Below, piece by piece: positions 46,700 through 56,343 of a stretch of DNA of 64,000 nt. Position 1 is the first letter of the stretch, and each line of letters begins with the position of its first letter. The DNA comes from Solanum dulcamara. Lineage: Eukaryota; Streptophyta; Magnoliopsida; Solanales; Solanaceae. A program made the position numbers and the translations under genes. The stretch is taken from the NCBI RefSeq assembly GCF_947179165.1, contig NC_077244.1:77050144-77114143 (forward strand), read 5' to 3'. The notes below the pieces were generated by a model. It worked only from the letters and a program-made list of their open reading frames with translations. It made no database searches and was not told the DNA's origin.

Positions 46700-47325
46700 C
46701 GTCCTTTACCACATCAACGACCGCTGCTGCGATAATTATTTTGTCTCGATTCAGACTGATTATGTGATGCTACAACATTCACTTTAGGGAATGGAGCAGA
46801 CCCAGTGGGACGGGCTTCATGATTTTTCATCAGTAAAGTATTATTCTGCTCGGCCACAAGTAGGCATGTAATTAATTCAGAATACTTCTTAAATCCCTTT
46901 TCACGATATTGTTGTTGTAGCAACACATTTGAAGTGAAAAGTGGAAAGAGTTTTCTCAAATAAGTCATCATCAGTGATAGAATCTCCACATAATTTTAAC
47001 ATGGAACTTACCTTATGGATAGCAGAATTATACTCTGTCACAGTTTTAAAATCTTGAAATCGAAGATGTATCGATCCTTCAAATTATTTCATAATTCAAG
47101 AGGGTCTTTCACAGTTAAATATTCAGTTTTTAATCTTTCATGAATATAATGACGGAGAAAAATCATGGTCTTTGCTTTATCTTGGCTTGATGCTTTATTA
47201 TCTTGTTTAATAGTATCACCAAGACCTTTAGCGTCAAGGTGAATTTTAACATCAAGGATCCATGATAAATAAATTTTTTTCAGAAATGTCAAGTTTCACA
47301 AACTCAAATTTTGATAGATTTGACA
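46700..47325 (-). pseudogene. Copia gag, frameshifted
   Basis: Reading starts at about 47323 with MSNLSKFEFVKLDISEK, breaks in an A/T run, and resumes as ILDVKIHLDAKGLGDTI … KAKTMIFLRHYIHERLKTEY (to about 47092). Stops follow. Then comes the C-terminal part: QQQYREKGFKKYSELITCLL, NNTLLMKNHEARPTGSAPF and PKVNVVASHNQSESRQNNYR. The order matches gag of this Copia lineage. No zinc knuckle remains. Confidence 0.75.
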
Positions 47326-47450
47326 TGATAAAACTGAGATAGAAATTAATTTAGAAAGAATAAAGACAACTAAAAATAAAATTTTTCAGTAGATATATCT
47401 AATATAAGAGTTAATATATCTGGAGAAAATTAGAATTCGTACTAATAACG

Positions 47451-47577
47451 TGTTCTAAAATAAATTAACTTGAAAATTTAAGAAGAAAAAAAAGTAACAG
47501 AAAATAGAGAGAGTAAAAGAGGATTTTCGTGCAAGTATTTTCTTCACCGTATTTTTTTTTCTTTGCATCAATCTTGC

Positions 47578-47608
<31 letters not shown>

Positions 47609-47674
47609 GGCACAAAAAGAAAATCAAATACCAAGTAGGCAAGTGGGGTGAAAAATTACATCCAATACACAAGA
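47451..47674 (-). repeat. 5' LTR of the gag-only element
   Basis: 224 bp. A (TA)n run at about 47578-47602 replaces the short TA stretch of the other LTR. On the minus strand the end '…ttattttagaaca' is followed by 'cgttattagtacga', equivalent to the internal start of the Copia element after 8889. Confidence 0.75.
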
Positions 47675-47731
47675 AATCTAATTATGAACCACGGACACCT
47701 AGCCGATAGCTAAACAAAAGCATAAAATCTT

Positions 47732-47741
47732 GCCACGTGGC
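47732..47741. promoter_or_regulatory. Palindromic G-box before the quinone reductase gene
   Basis: GCCACGTGGC is a perfect 10-bp palindrome with the CACGTG core bound by bHLH and bZIP factors. It lies 145 bp before the start codon at 47886 and just outside the Copia-type element. Confidence 0.55.
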
Positions 47742-47885
47742 TGAAACTTTCGAATATCTCCGTTAACGGAAGTTAATGTACTAGGAGCTAAATCACTTGC
47801 GTGTTGAAGTGAAGGTGTTGTTAATTTGTAAGCCAATTATTTTTGGGGCAATTTTCAATTGTGGGTTAAATTTGATCATCAAACT

Positions 47886-50336
47886 ATGGCAACAACTAAG
47901 GTGTACGTAGTGTAAGTGCTCGATTGCCTCCTTATTGAAGTATATGAATGAATTTGCAGTAACATCTCCCTTCTCTCTGTTTATCGATCTTTTGTTTTCT
48001 TAATTTGAATGGTAGGTATTACTCACTTTATGGCCATGTGGAGACTATGGCCCGAGAAATACAACGCGGAGTCAATTCGGTTAAGGGCGTCGAAGCAACA
48101 CTTTGGCAGGTAATCGCTACAGCTCAGCCTAAGAGAGTTTTTTTGTTTTCGTTTCTCATCTGGTTTCCCGTAGCCAAGTGGAGCCGACTAATCTGAATTC
48201 GCACAGTATAGGGCCCGTTGGGGAAAGCGCTCCCTGCTAAGGGCTCTAAATTGAGAAGTTTGGTTAAGCAAAGAGCAACTCTTACTCCACATCCTTTGGT
48301 GGTGACTTGGAGAGTTATTAGAATTGAAGTTTCTGCTTTAGCTCTATGGGTTTCAATTTTTAGTTGGATTTTAGTTATATATACCGATTCTGACAGTGTA
48401 AAAAAAAAGATTCATTATTGATGTAGTTTATGGGGTTGTAGTAGGTCATTCACCTCATTATTAATGTTATTAGTCCATGCCTAGTATAGTCAATTATGTG
48501 TAATCCGAATGTAGGAGGTTCAGTTTAATATGTGCAAGCAGGGTAAAAACAATTTTTTGTGTGTATATAAAAATTCTTGAATCATATTCATGGAAGAGGA
48601 GCTTTTAGTAGTGGAAAAGTGATTCAAAAATTACTTTAGGTGGCAAGTTGAATCCTTGGTGTGCAAGGTCTTGCATTTTTGGGAATTCCTTGTTAGAATT
48701 CTCGGCTCCGCTGCCCACTGTAATTTGCTCTTTATTAAGTTGATAAAGGTTAGATTCTATTTATTACTAGTTCCATGAATTTGATCCATAGACACGTAGG
48801 TTCCGGAGACACTTCCTGAACGGATATTGGAGAAGATGAAGGCTCCTAAAAAGCCTGATGATGTGCCTGAGATCACGCCTGAGCAGCTCTTGGAAGCTGA
48901 TGGTTTCATCTTTGGTTTCCCTTCTCGTTTTGGTGTGATGGCTGCCCAATTCAAAGCCTTTTTTGATGCCTCCCATGAGATATGGGCAACTCAAGCGTTA
49001 GCTGGTAAACCTGCTGGAATCTTTTGGAGTACTGGTTTTCATGGAGGTGGCCAAGAGCTTAGTGCGTGAGTACTTCGTTATCCATTCTTTGCTTTCTTTA
49101 CTCTGTGCTCTTATTGCATTCACATATATTAATTGACTATCAGTATAGATTCTTCACTTGCATTGTATTGAGTTTTTAGGACTACTATCCTGCAAGACTT
49201 GGGACTATAGAATTTCTAGTTACCTAAGTGCTTCAACTCGGTATACGTATGAAGTTACAGCTCTTTCATTATTAACTGTATAAACAGTCTGAGGATTCGT
49301 GCTTGACGAGATCCATAGAAGTAATTTGAAATTTTTTCTAGTGGCAAGTGGATTGAAGCCTAGAATACTGTTAAGTAACCATAGTGGGGAAAGTTCATGC
49401 CTTTGCTGTTATTTCATCGAATAATTTCAAATTTCCAAAGTTTTTACATTACGTAGAGGACTCGCTCTGACACATCAAATACTTTTCACCTTACAAGAAA
49501 TATAGCTGTACCGTCAACTATCCTTCTACCCCAAAAAACACAGTTTACTTAAGTATCCTTTTGCTGTCCCCTCCATTTGGAAGCTGAATTCTTTTTTAGG
49601 GATTGCAAGGGAGGAGGCGGCTTATTTGCAAGATTTTCCATCCCCTTATTCATTTTGATTTTGATATTGCATAAAAACCAAGGCCACATATAAGAACATA
49701 AGAAATCATTCACTTACGTTTCCAAAGCAGGACACATGCTTCATGAAACTGAAGTTGCGTTTAAGATCTTTGTTATTGTTGTCTCGAGAGTGACTTTTGA
49801 TTCAAATGTATATTTCCAGATTGCCTTGGCTCTTACAAAGAACATGCAATACTCTTCTTTCCTTTCCTCTTTTTTTGTGGGGGGATAAGTATGCAATATT
49901 CATGTATCATTGTAAGACTAAAGGTTCAATTTCAGCATTTGGGCTGATAAACTCAAACGCAACGCAAACAGATGCATGAAGTTTCTCATGGATTGTTAAA
50001 TCATTTGGAGAATACCATTTGTTGTCACTATTGTTTCGTATATTTATATCCTCTCTTTTATTGAGCGTTCTTTTGACATTTCTTTCATTGACACGAGTTC
50101 TTGTTGATTGCAGACTAACTGCCGTAACTCAGTTGGCACATCATGGCATGATATTTGTTCCTCTTGGATATACTTTTGGTAAAGGAATGTTTGAGATGGA
50201 TGAGGTAAAAGGTGGATCTTCCTATGGAGCTGGAACTTATGCGGCAGATGGTTCTCGTCAACCCACAGAACTGGAACTTCAACAAGCCTTCCATCAGGGT
50301 AAATATATTGCTGAAATTACAAAGAAACTCAAGTAA
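47886..50336 (+). CDS. FQR1: NAD(P)H:quinone oxidoreductase, WrbA/FQR1 type
   Basis: A flavodoxin-like FMN enzyme that reduces quinones by two electrons, avoiding semiquinone radicals; the plant forms sit at the plasma membrane or in the cytosol. Four exons are 47886-47911, 48016-48109, 48800-49065 and 50114-50336, giving 202 residues, close to the usual 203-205. The first exon has only 26 bases (MATTKVYV), so its join to [14 protein letters not shown] was decisive: it restores the FMN phosphate-binding loop (about residues 10-16). Further family motifs are [48 protein letters not shown] and [19 protein letters not shown]. The C-terminus [18 protein letters not shown] is also typical. Arabidopsis FQR1 is auxin-inducible; this copy has a palindromic G-box upstream. 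The paralogue within the family is not certain, so the symbol denotes the family. Confidence 0.93.
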
Positions 50337-52553
50337 TTACTCACAGAACAAAGAGCAAAAAGAGGACAAAATACAATCAAGACATAATTGAGCAATCTAT
50401 CACTGAAATTGGAAGTCCAGGAAGGTACACTCTGTCTACAAATGTACATTAATTGTAAAGCCTTTTAAGTCTGTAAAGAAATGCATAAATGTACCATCAT
50501 TAGTGTCTTCCTTTGCTTATAGTCGGTTCGTGTTAATTGATCCTCTACCCCTACCCTGAACCCGTGAGGGTGATTGAATTGGTTGAGCAAGAGATCTCCA
50601 TCAGGTTCAAAATCCTTCCATGTTTTTTTTTTGTCGAGCTCGATGCATTAAGTGCGATTTAACTCTCCTATGTGATTTGTGGGCTATTATAATGGAGCGG
50701 AGTTTACCTAGTTCAGACTCAAAGGTAGCAGCCGTGGGTTCCTTGTCATTAAAATAAATTAAAGTTGATCCTCTGCCCTGTAAATTTGTTAACTGAAATG
50801 TAAATTGATCCTCTATGTAGAATTTCATTACCTGCCAATCGGTTTTCTCCAAGAAGCCTCTGTGGCCTAATGATCCTTTTTTCTATCATATTATATACAA
50901 ATTTAAAAGTGAAAATAGAACCCAATATGTTTAGTTCTAGGACACAAAAACTAAACAATTATATTTTCATGGGAAAAGACTCAAATTTAAAAGTGAAAAT
51001 AGAACCCAATAGGCTCAAAAAGGCTCATATACTATTTTTGTTTCTTCTTTTTCAAAAACACCAAGAAATTCAAATTTTCAACTTCTTCAATTTTTCACGA
51101 AATCACCTTAAATTTTAATAATAGCATCCCTCCGAACTAAATATCAAAATTCAATATTTTTCAAGTTCGAATTCAACCTAACTCAATAAGACACTTAATT
51201 TTTTTTCAAAGTTTCAAAACTTTAACCTCTTTTATGGTTGAATTTTCGCCATAATTCCAAATTACTTCAAAATTTTAAACAGTCTAATTTTTTTGAAAGT
51301 TCGATGGCCAATTCTTCTAAAAATATCTGTATAGTTAAACTAAAACATTTGATTTGTCATTAAAGAGTGTGCCTAAAAAGTAAGATATGGATAGAAACTT
51401 TTTAATATACTCCATCTGTCCCACGTTTGTTTAGCATAATTTGATCAGCAAAGAACTTGAGAAGTACAGGAAATTTACCATATACTCTCCCTTTAAATTT
51501 ACGTGGTAAATTTGAAGCACGGGAATCAAATTAATTAATATTTGATGTGCATTTATATTTTTTATTTTTTAAAAATAAAATTACATATATAAAAAGAACA
51601 TAAAAATATAATAAATCACAAATTTTTATTACTTTAAAATATTTTAAAAGTGTTAAAAAATGATATAATTTAAAAATCTCATTTAACTCTCTAAATAATA
51701 ATTAAGACACATCAAAGGAGTAACGAGATTTATTTGTCTAAAATACAAAAGTGCTGTTATTATAATGGGATCACATAGATCATATCAACCATTTAAAGAG
51801 TATCTCGTCAATAGTGAAGTGAAACTACGTGAAACTATAATATTTTGAAACAAAAAGAAAAGTATTGATCATTTTGAGACTGACAAAATGGAAATAATGC
51901 TAGCAGTTTTAAAGAGAGATTAATTCACAATATTTATGACCATAAATATATATTGACAAAATAATAAAGTACACCTCCGTTCTTCTCAAAATTATAAGAT
52001 ATTTTTTTTTTTGAGTCAATTTAATTATTTCTAAAGCTAAATTAAATTCGATCAATTTAATAATTTTAAAATTATCTCTGCAAAAAAATATTATAAGATT
52101 GTAATTCTTATCGTATTAATATAATAAAAAATAAATACCCCTTCCATTTCATATTAAGTGATTTTTGAGGAATTTTTTTATTGTTTAAAATAATTGAATT
52201 GTTCAAAGTTCAAGATAAATGTTTAAAACTTTTTTTATATTTATTCTTTCATTTATTGAAGTTTATATTTTTTAGAAAATAAATCATACTTACAAAGTTA
52301 TAGTAGAAAGTATGATTCAAATTATATCATTGCTTCACAAATTTATTTAATATGAAATGAAAGGAGTCTATTTTAAAATGTTAATTAAAATTTACAGTAC
52401 TATATTTGTAAGAGATTCGCGAATTAAATGAAGAAAAAATCTATTAGCAGTGACAGCGAAGCACAGCGATCTCTCCTCCGTCGTTCCGCCGGCGATAAAT
52501 AAAGATACCAATCACAGAACTCCGCACAATTCGAAGCCCAAGAGCCATCTAAA
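50337..52553. other. Intergenic, several MITE-like repeats, PH1 promoter
   Basis: The first part holds the 3' end of the quinone reductase gene. A 26-bp word containing 'taaaagtgaaaatagaaccc' is repeated at about 50899 and 50987. MITE-like ends 'ctccatctgtcccacgtttg' (51411) and 'acatcaaaggagtaac' (about 51710) are visible. A further MITE (52139-52371) lies about 180 bp before the PH1 start codon. Confidence 0.4.
52139..52371. mobile_element. MITE in the PH1 promoter region
   Basis: The ends are 'ccttccatttcatattaagt' and the inverted 'atttaatatgaaatgaaagg'. It is about 233 bp, non-coding, and belongs to the 'ctccctccgtttc'-type group. Confidence 0.6.
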
Positions 52554-52988
52554 ATGGAGAGTCTATTCCGATCAGTGACCGGCGCTAACCCTAATCCCTC
52601 AGACTACGAGGAAATCGAATTCTGGTCAAACCCTGAGCGAACCGGGTGGCTCACGAAGCAAGGCGAGTATATCAAGACCTGGCGCCGTCGATGGTTCATT
52701 CTTAAACAAGGCAAGCTTCTATGGTTCAAAGACCCTTCGTCAGTAACACCCTCCGCCATTCCGCGTGGAGTTGTTTCCGTTGCCGAATGTCTCACTGTTA
52801 AAGGAGCTGAGGATGTAATCAATAAGGCTTTCGCTTTTGAGCTCTCCACAAGTCGTGACACTATGTATTTCATCGCCGATTCTGAGAAGGAGAAAGAGGA
52901 ATGGATTAATTCCATTGGCCGATCGATTGTTCAGCACTCGCGGTCTGTTACCGATTCTGAAGTTGTTGATTATGATAGCAGGCCGTAG
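52554..52988 (+). CDS. PH1: Pleckstrin homology domain protein 1
   Basis: An intronless gene of 144 residues made almost wholly of one PH domain (about 27-128). Visible motifs are ERTGWLTKQGEYIKTWRRRWF for the first two strands with the basic phosphoinositide-binding cluster, then FILKQGKLLWFKD, GVVSVAECLTVKGAED, KAFAFELSTSRDTMYFIADS, and the terminal helix EKEKEEWINSIGRSIV with the invariant Trp. It closely resembles the Arabidopsis single-PH protein AtPH1, which binds phosphatidylinositol 3-phosphate and acts on late endosomes. The start (MESLFRSVTGANPNPSDYEE) matches that protein's N-terminus as I remember it. It is upstream of the OTP81-like gene, as in Arabidopsis. Confidence 0.95.
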   Translation: MESLFRSVTGANPNPSDYEEIEFWSNPERTGWLTKQGEYIKTWRRRWFILKQGKLLWFKDPSSVTPSAIPRGVVSVAECLTVKGAEDVINKAFAFELSTSRDTMYFIADSEKEKEEWINSIGRSIVQHSRSVTDSEVVDYDSRP

Positions 52989-53196
52989 TTATCTGTGAGG
53001 TGCATGTCCTATAACTGTTCGTACTCTTATTCTGTTTCTCTTTTCATGTTGTATTCTGCAGACTCTGTAGTAACTACTGGTTCATATGAAGCTTTCATTT
53101 GGTTGTATGAGTTTATGTTCAATGAAAAAGTTTGGTTTAATCACTTGATATTTAACTTAAAGATATTTATTCTCATTCATAATTTGAATAGAGCTT

Positions 53197-53270
53197 AAAT
53201 AGATATAGAGGATTTATAGAGCCGATCACAACTATGTTTGAGATTGAGGTGTAGTTGATTGATTTTGATT
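53197..53270 (+). repeat. SINE 3' end, copy A
   Basis: 'gccgatcacaactatgtttg' + 'agattgaggtgtagttgatt' resembles the conserved SINE end 'ccgaccccaactagtttggg' + 'attgaggcgtagttg'. It ends in TTGA-type repeats and is just downstream of PH1. Confidence 0.5.
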
Positions 53271-54610
53271 CGTAGTGTTCCTTGTGTGCAATTTGATCAA
53301 GTGTTATTGGGAAATATTTTCATTTCATTTGTAGGGAGAACTATACTATGAGATGAAGTGCGCTGGTGTGTTGGACTATGCAGAATTGATCATTCTAACT
53401 TTTCCTTTTTCATTGAGCAGAGATTAAGAGTTTGAAGATCTTTTACTTCATTAACTCTGTCAGTGTGACGGGTTTATCTGATAGGGGTGCTAATTTCACT
53501 TGTAAATGAACAGTACCTTCGTGACTATTGGCTTCTATTTCTAAGTTATCCTTTTGAAGTGTATAAAGGTGGTCTACATCAACTATATCTGGCACTGGAG
53601 AAGGGAAACTTGCAGATCACTGCACTAAAAAGGAAGAAAAAAGATGATAAGAAAACGACGAGAAAAAAGATAGACCAGTTATTTTTGTTTGAAGAAAAAG
53701 TTCCAAATAATTTATTTCAGGCTCTGTTCTCTCTTCAATATTCACCAGTAGGGCAACCTGTTATAACTTCTTGTGGTACCAAGAAACATTTCTCTTATAG
53801 TCGGTATTCCCAACTCTGCATATGAAATATTCATTTTATCCCTGAAAGTTGTGCCATACATGAAGACTTTCAGTTTCTATTAATGTCTATCCCGTTTGGA
53901 CCAGAAAAATTCGTCCCTGGATTTAGTCAAGTAGCTTGTATGTGTCCCAGATTTGCATCAGCTGATGAGGTTATTCCATTTTGAGTATCAGATCATCTTG
54001 AAATGGTTCAATAGCTGGTCTCTTTCTTGTAAACAAACCCAGCAAAATGATATGTGCCTTAAACTCCCCTTGTTTTGGTGCCTCAGACTTATTCATACTC
54101 CGGAGATTTGGAAAATTATCACTTTGATTTCATGCAATAGAATGAACTGCTGCATTTGGTGGGTAAGATCTAAACAAAGGAGAAACCATTGAGCTATTTT
54201 TCTTACTTTATGTTTTTCCTTGAGAAGTTGTGTACCTCATGCCCCTTTGGTTCCCTAAATATCAGTAGAGCTGAACTGATTCATAGTGTGTACCACCTGC
54301 ATGCCCTGTGGTTCCCTTTATATCAGTAGAGCTGAACTGTTTCAAAGCTTTATCTAATTCTGATCTTGAGAGGTTCTTGCAAAACAAAGTCACTTACATG
54401 GCAATGGTGACCCTGTTGAAAAAAAATTGCTTGGCTTATAGATCACAGTGATAAGCATTTTGAAGTGGCTGTGAATAGTTGTGATTATTCTCTTCTGAAT
54501 GTGCCTATTGCATTTAACCCTTTATCTTTTAAATCCGCTTCAAGCTATCATGACAATCCACCAATCTTGGGGTAAACTGTCTCTATTGCTTATGTTTACT
54601 TTCATTAAGA

Positions 54611-54693
54611 GGAGGATATAGAAGATGTATAAAGGATTTATGTTGCCGATCTCAACTAGTTTGGGATCGAGGCACAAAGATTGATTGATTTGA
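54611..54693 (+). repeat. SINE 3' end, copy B
   Basis: 'ttgccgatctcaactagttt' + 'gggatcgaggcacaaagatt' + 'gattgatt' is a second, better conserved copy of the same 3' end. Confidence 0.55.
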
Positions 54694-56097
54694 CCCTCGT
54701 TTAGGTGCAACAAACTGTCCTAGCTGTTGGCATGAAATCCTTGCAGTCAACAGTTGAGCAAGCAGTTCATACCATGAGAAAATAGCAATTTGAGAGGGTC
54801 TTTAGAGCTTGGCATTCAGCCATGATATTTTGGAAACCTCCGTACTGCTAGTGTCTATACCTCAACTACAACAAATGTTTCATCTCAACTGAGAGTACAT
54901 TAGTATACAAATTCAATATGACCTGAACTGATCATGTTTTCTGGAGAAAGGCCACTGGTTTGTATATTGCCTAAAGATGTGATGTTTTTTTTTCCACCTT
55001 CGTAGCTCAATGCAGCAAAAGATAAACCAAAGTGAGTGCCAGAGGTAGAAAATAGATATCAACTCTATAGCTTCTGGCCTTCTTAGTATTTGAGCAGTGC
55101 ATGGCTTCAACTGCAGCTCTGTTACATCTACAAGATTAGGTTACAAGCTAGCTCAAGCAGAAGTTGCCAACTGAAACTGGTAGTCTCCCCAGTAAATTTT
55201 TGGTTTCTATCTATACACTTTCTAGCTTTAAGAGCCTTTAAATTGAGGCAAAAATGCTGCCCAGCCAAAGGAGTTCTTACCCCTTTTAAACATTCAATTC
55301 GACGAGGTTTAAAACATCAGTAGTTATCCACTCTCCAAAATTGTTTCCTTCTGGGCGTTAGCATGTCAGTTTGTTGACTGATTAACAATGGAGGGAGATG
55401 GTACACAGCCAAATTGGTTATAGTTCTCCTTTTCCGTACTTTTATTTCTCTCTCTCTCTCTCTCTTTTTGGTTATGTTTTTGTACATTTCTTCAAAAATT
55501 TGAGGCCATCTTTCAACGTTATTTTGATTGATGACGCATAGTTGCTATTTTTATTTCATTTTATTTTTTCCAGAAATTTAATTTTCTTCTGTCTTTCAAA
55601 AAGTTCTCTCTCTGGCAAATGAGATGTACAAAGAACACAGCGATTAAGGAGAAAAATAGAGTCCAAGCTTAGCCTCTATTGAAACATTTGATAAATGGAT
55701 AAATACATATGTTACGAAAAATAAAATAAGAACTTCTCCACAAACAAGTTTTCCACAACCACTACACCAAAGCAGGAGCTTCGTAAAAGAATATCTTCAA
55801 ATCGTTGACGTTGATGATTTTAAGAAATAAAAGTATAACTATAATATAGACCTCTCGATTTTATTTATTTTTCAAACAATTTTGGAAGAGTAAAAAAGGA
55901 TTAATAGGCTATGCGAGACTATAATTCGAACTTCGAAGTAGCATCCCAATCTCAATTTGACTCTTGAGAAACGAAATGTGACAAGTAAAAATGAAGGAAT
56001 AAGAGTATTTAATATTAAAAAAAAAACTCATACATTTTAGAGAATTAGTGTGAAGAAAATAAAAGTGGCTATGTGGTAATATATTTATTTTTATGTA

Positions 56098-56303
56098 TGG
56101 TCTCTACTTCAATTTGTTTAGTTTACTTTTCTTTTTAGTCAGTTTCAAAAAGAATTTGATAATTTTTTAATTGTAATTTGTCGCATGATATGTTTAAGAT
56201 CTCAAAGCTAAAAAATATTATGATATATTATATATATATCTTTAATTTAAGACCATAAAAGTAAAAATTACGAACAAATTAAAATAGAAACGAGGAAGTA
56301 CAT
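56098..56303. mobile_element. MITE directly before the OTP81-like start
   Basis: The left end 'ggtctctacttcaatttgtt' pairs in inverted form with the right end 'aacaaattaaaatagaaacg' + 'agga'. It is about 205 bp, ending 40 bp before the ATG at 56344. The core promoter or leader of the gene must lie in or beyond this element. Confidence 0.6.
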
Positions 56304-56343
56304 ATATTTCATTTTAAGGTCCAAAAGAAGTGACGAGGAGATT

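Larger units (their letters stand above)
46123..47674 (-). mobile_element. Internally deleted Copia-type element (gag only)
   Basis: Bounded by LTRs at 47451-47674 (5' LTR, minus strand) and 46123-46405 (3' LTR), with identical 5-bp flanks AATCT at 46118-46122 and 47675-47679. The 1.55-kb element keeps a broken gag. It then passes within about 40 bp to the last RNase H codons and the 3' untranslated region ('cgtcttcgagatattaagtg', 'atgttttcatcagggga', 'agtaaaatacgcgctgc' on the minus strand). The same words follow the RNase H end of the Copia element at 13.74 kb. Protease, integrase and RT are absent, so it depends on proteins from elsewhere. Confidence 0.82.
52989..56097. other. PH1 3' flank and intergenic DNA with SINE tails
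   Basis: The first few hundred bases are likely PH1 3' untranslated region. Two SINE-type 3' ends lie at 53197-53270 and 54611-54693. A local duplication lies at about 54227-54345, where 'atatcagtagagctgaactg' occurs twice with related flanks. A (CT)n run is at about 55447-55465. Short frames here match no family I know. Confidence 0.4.
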
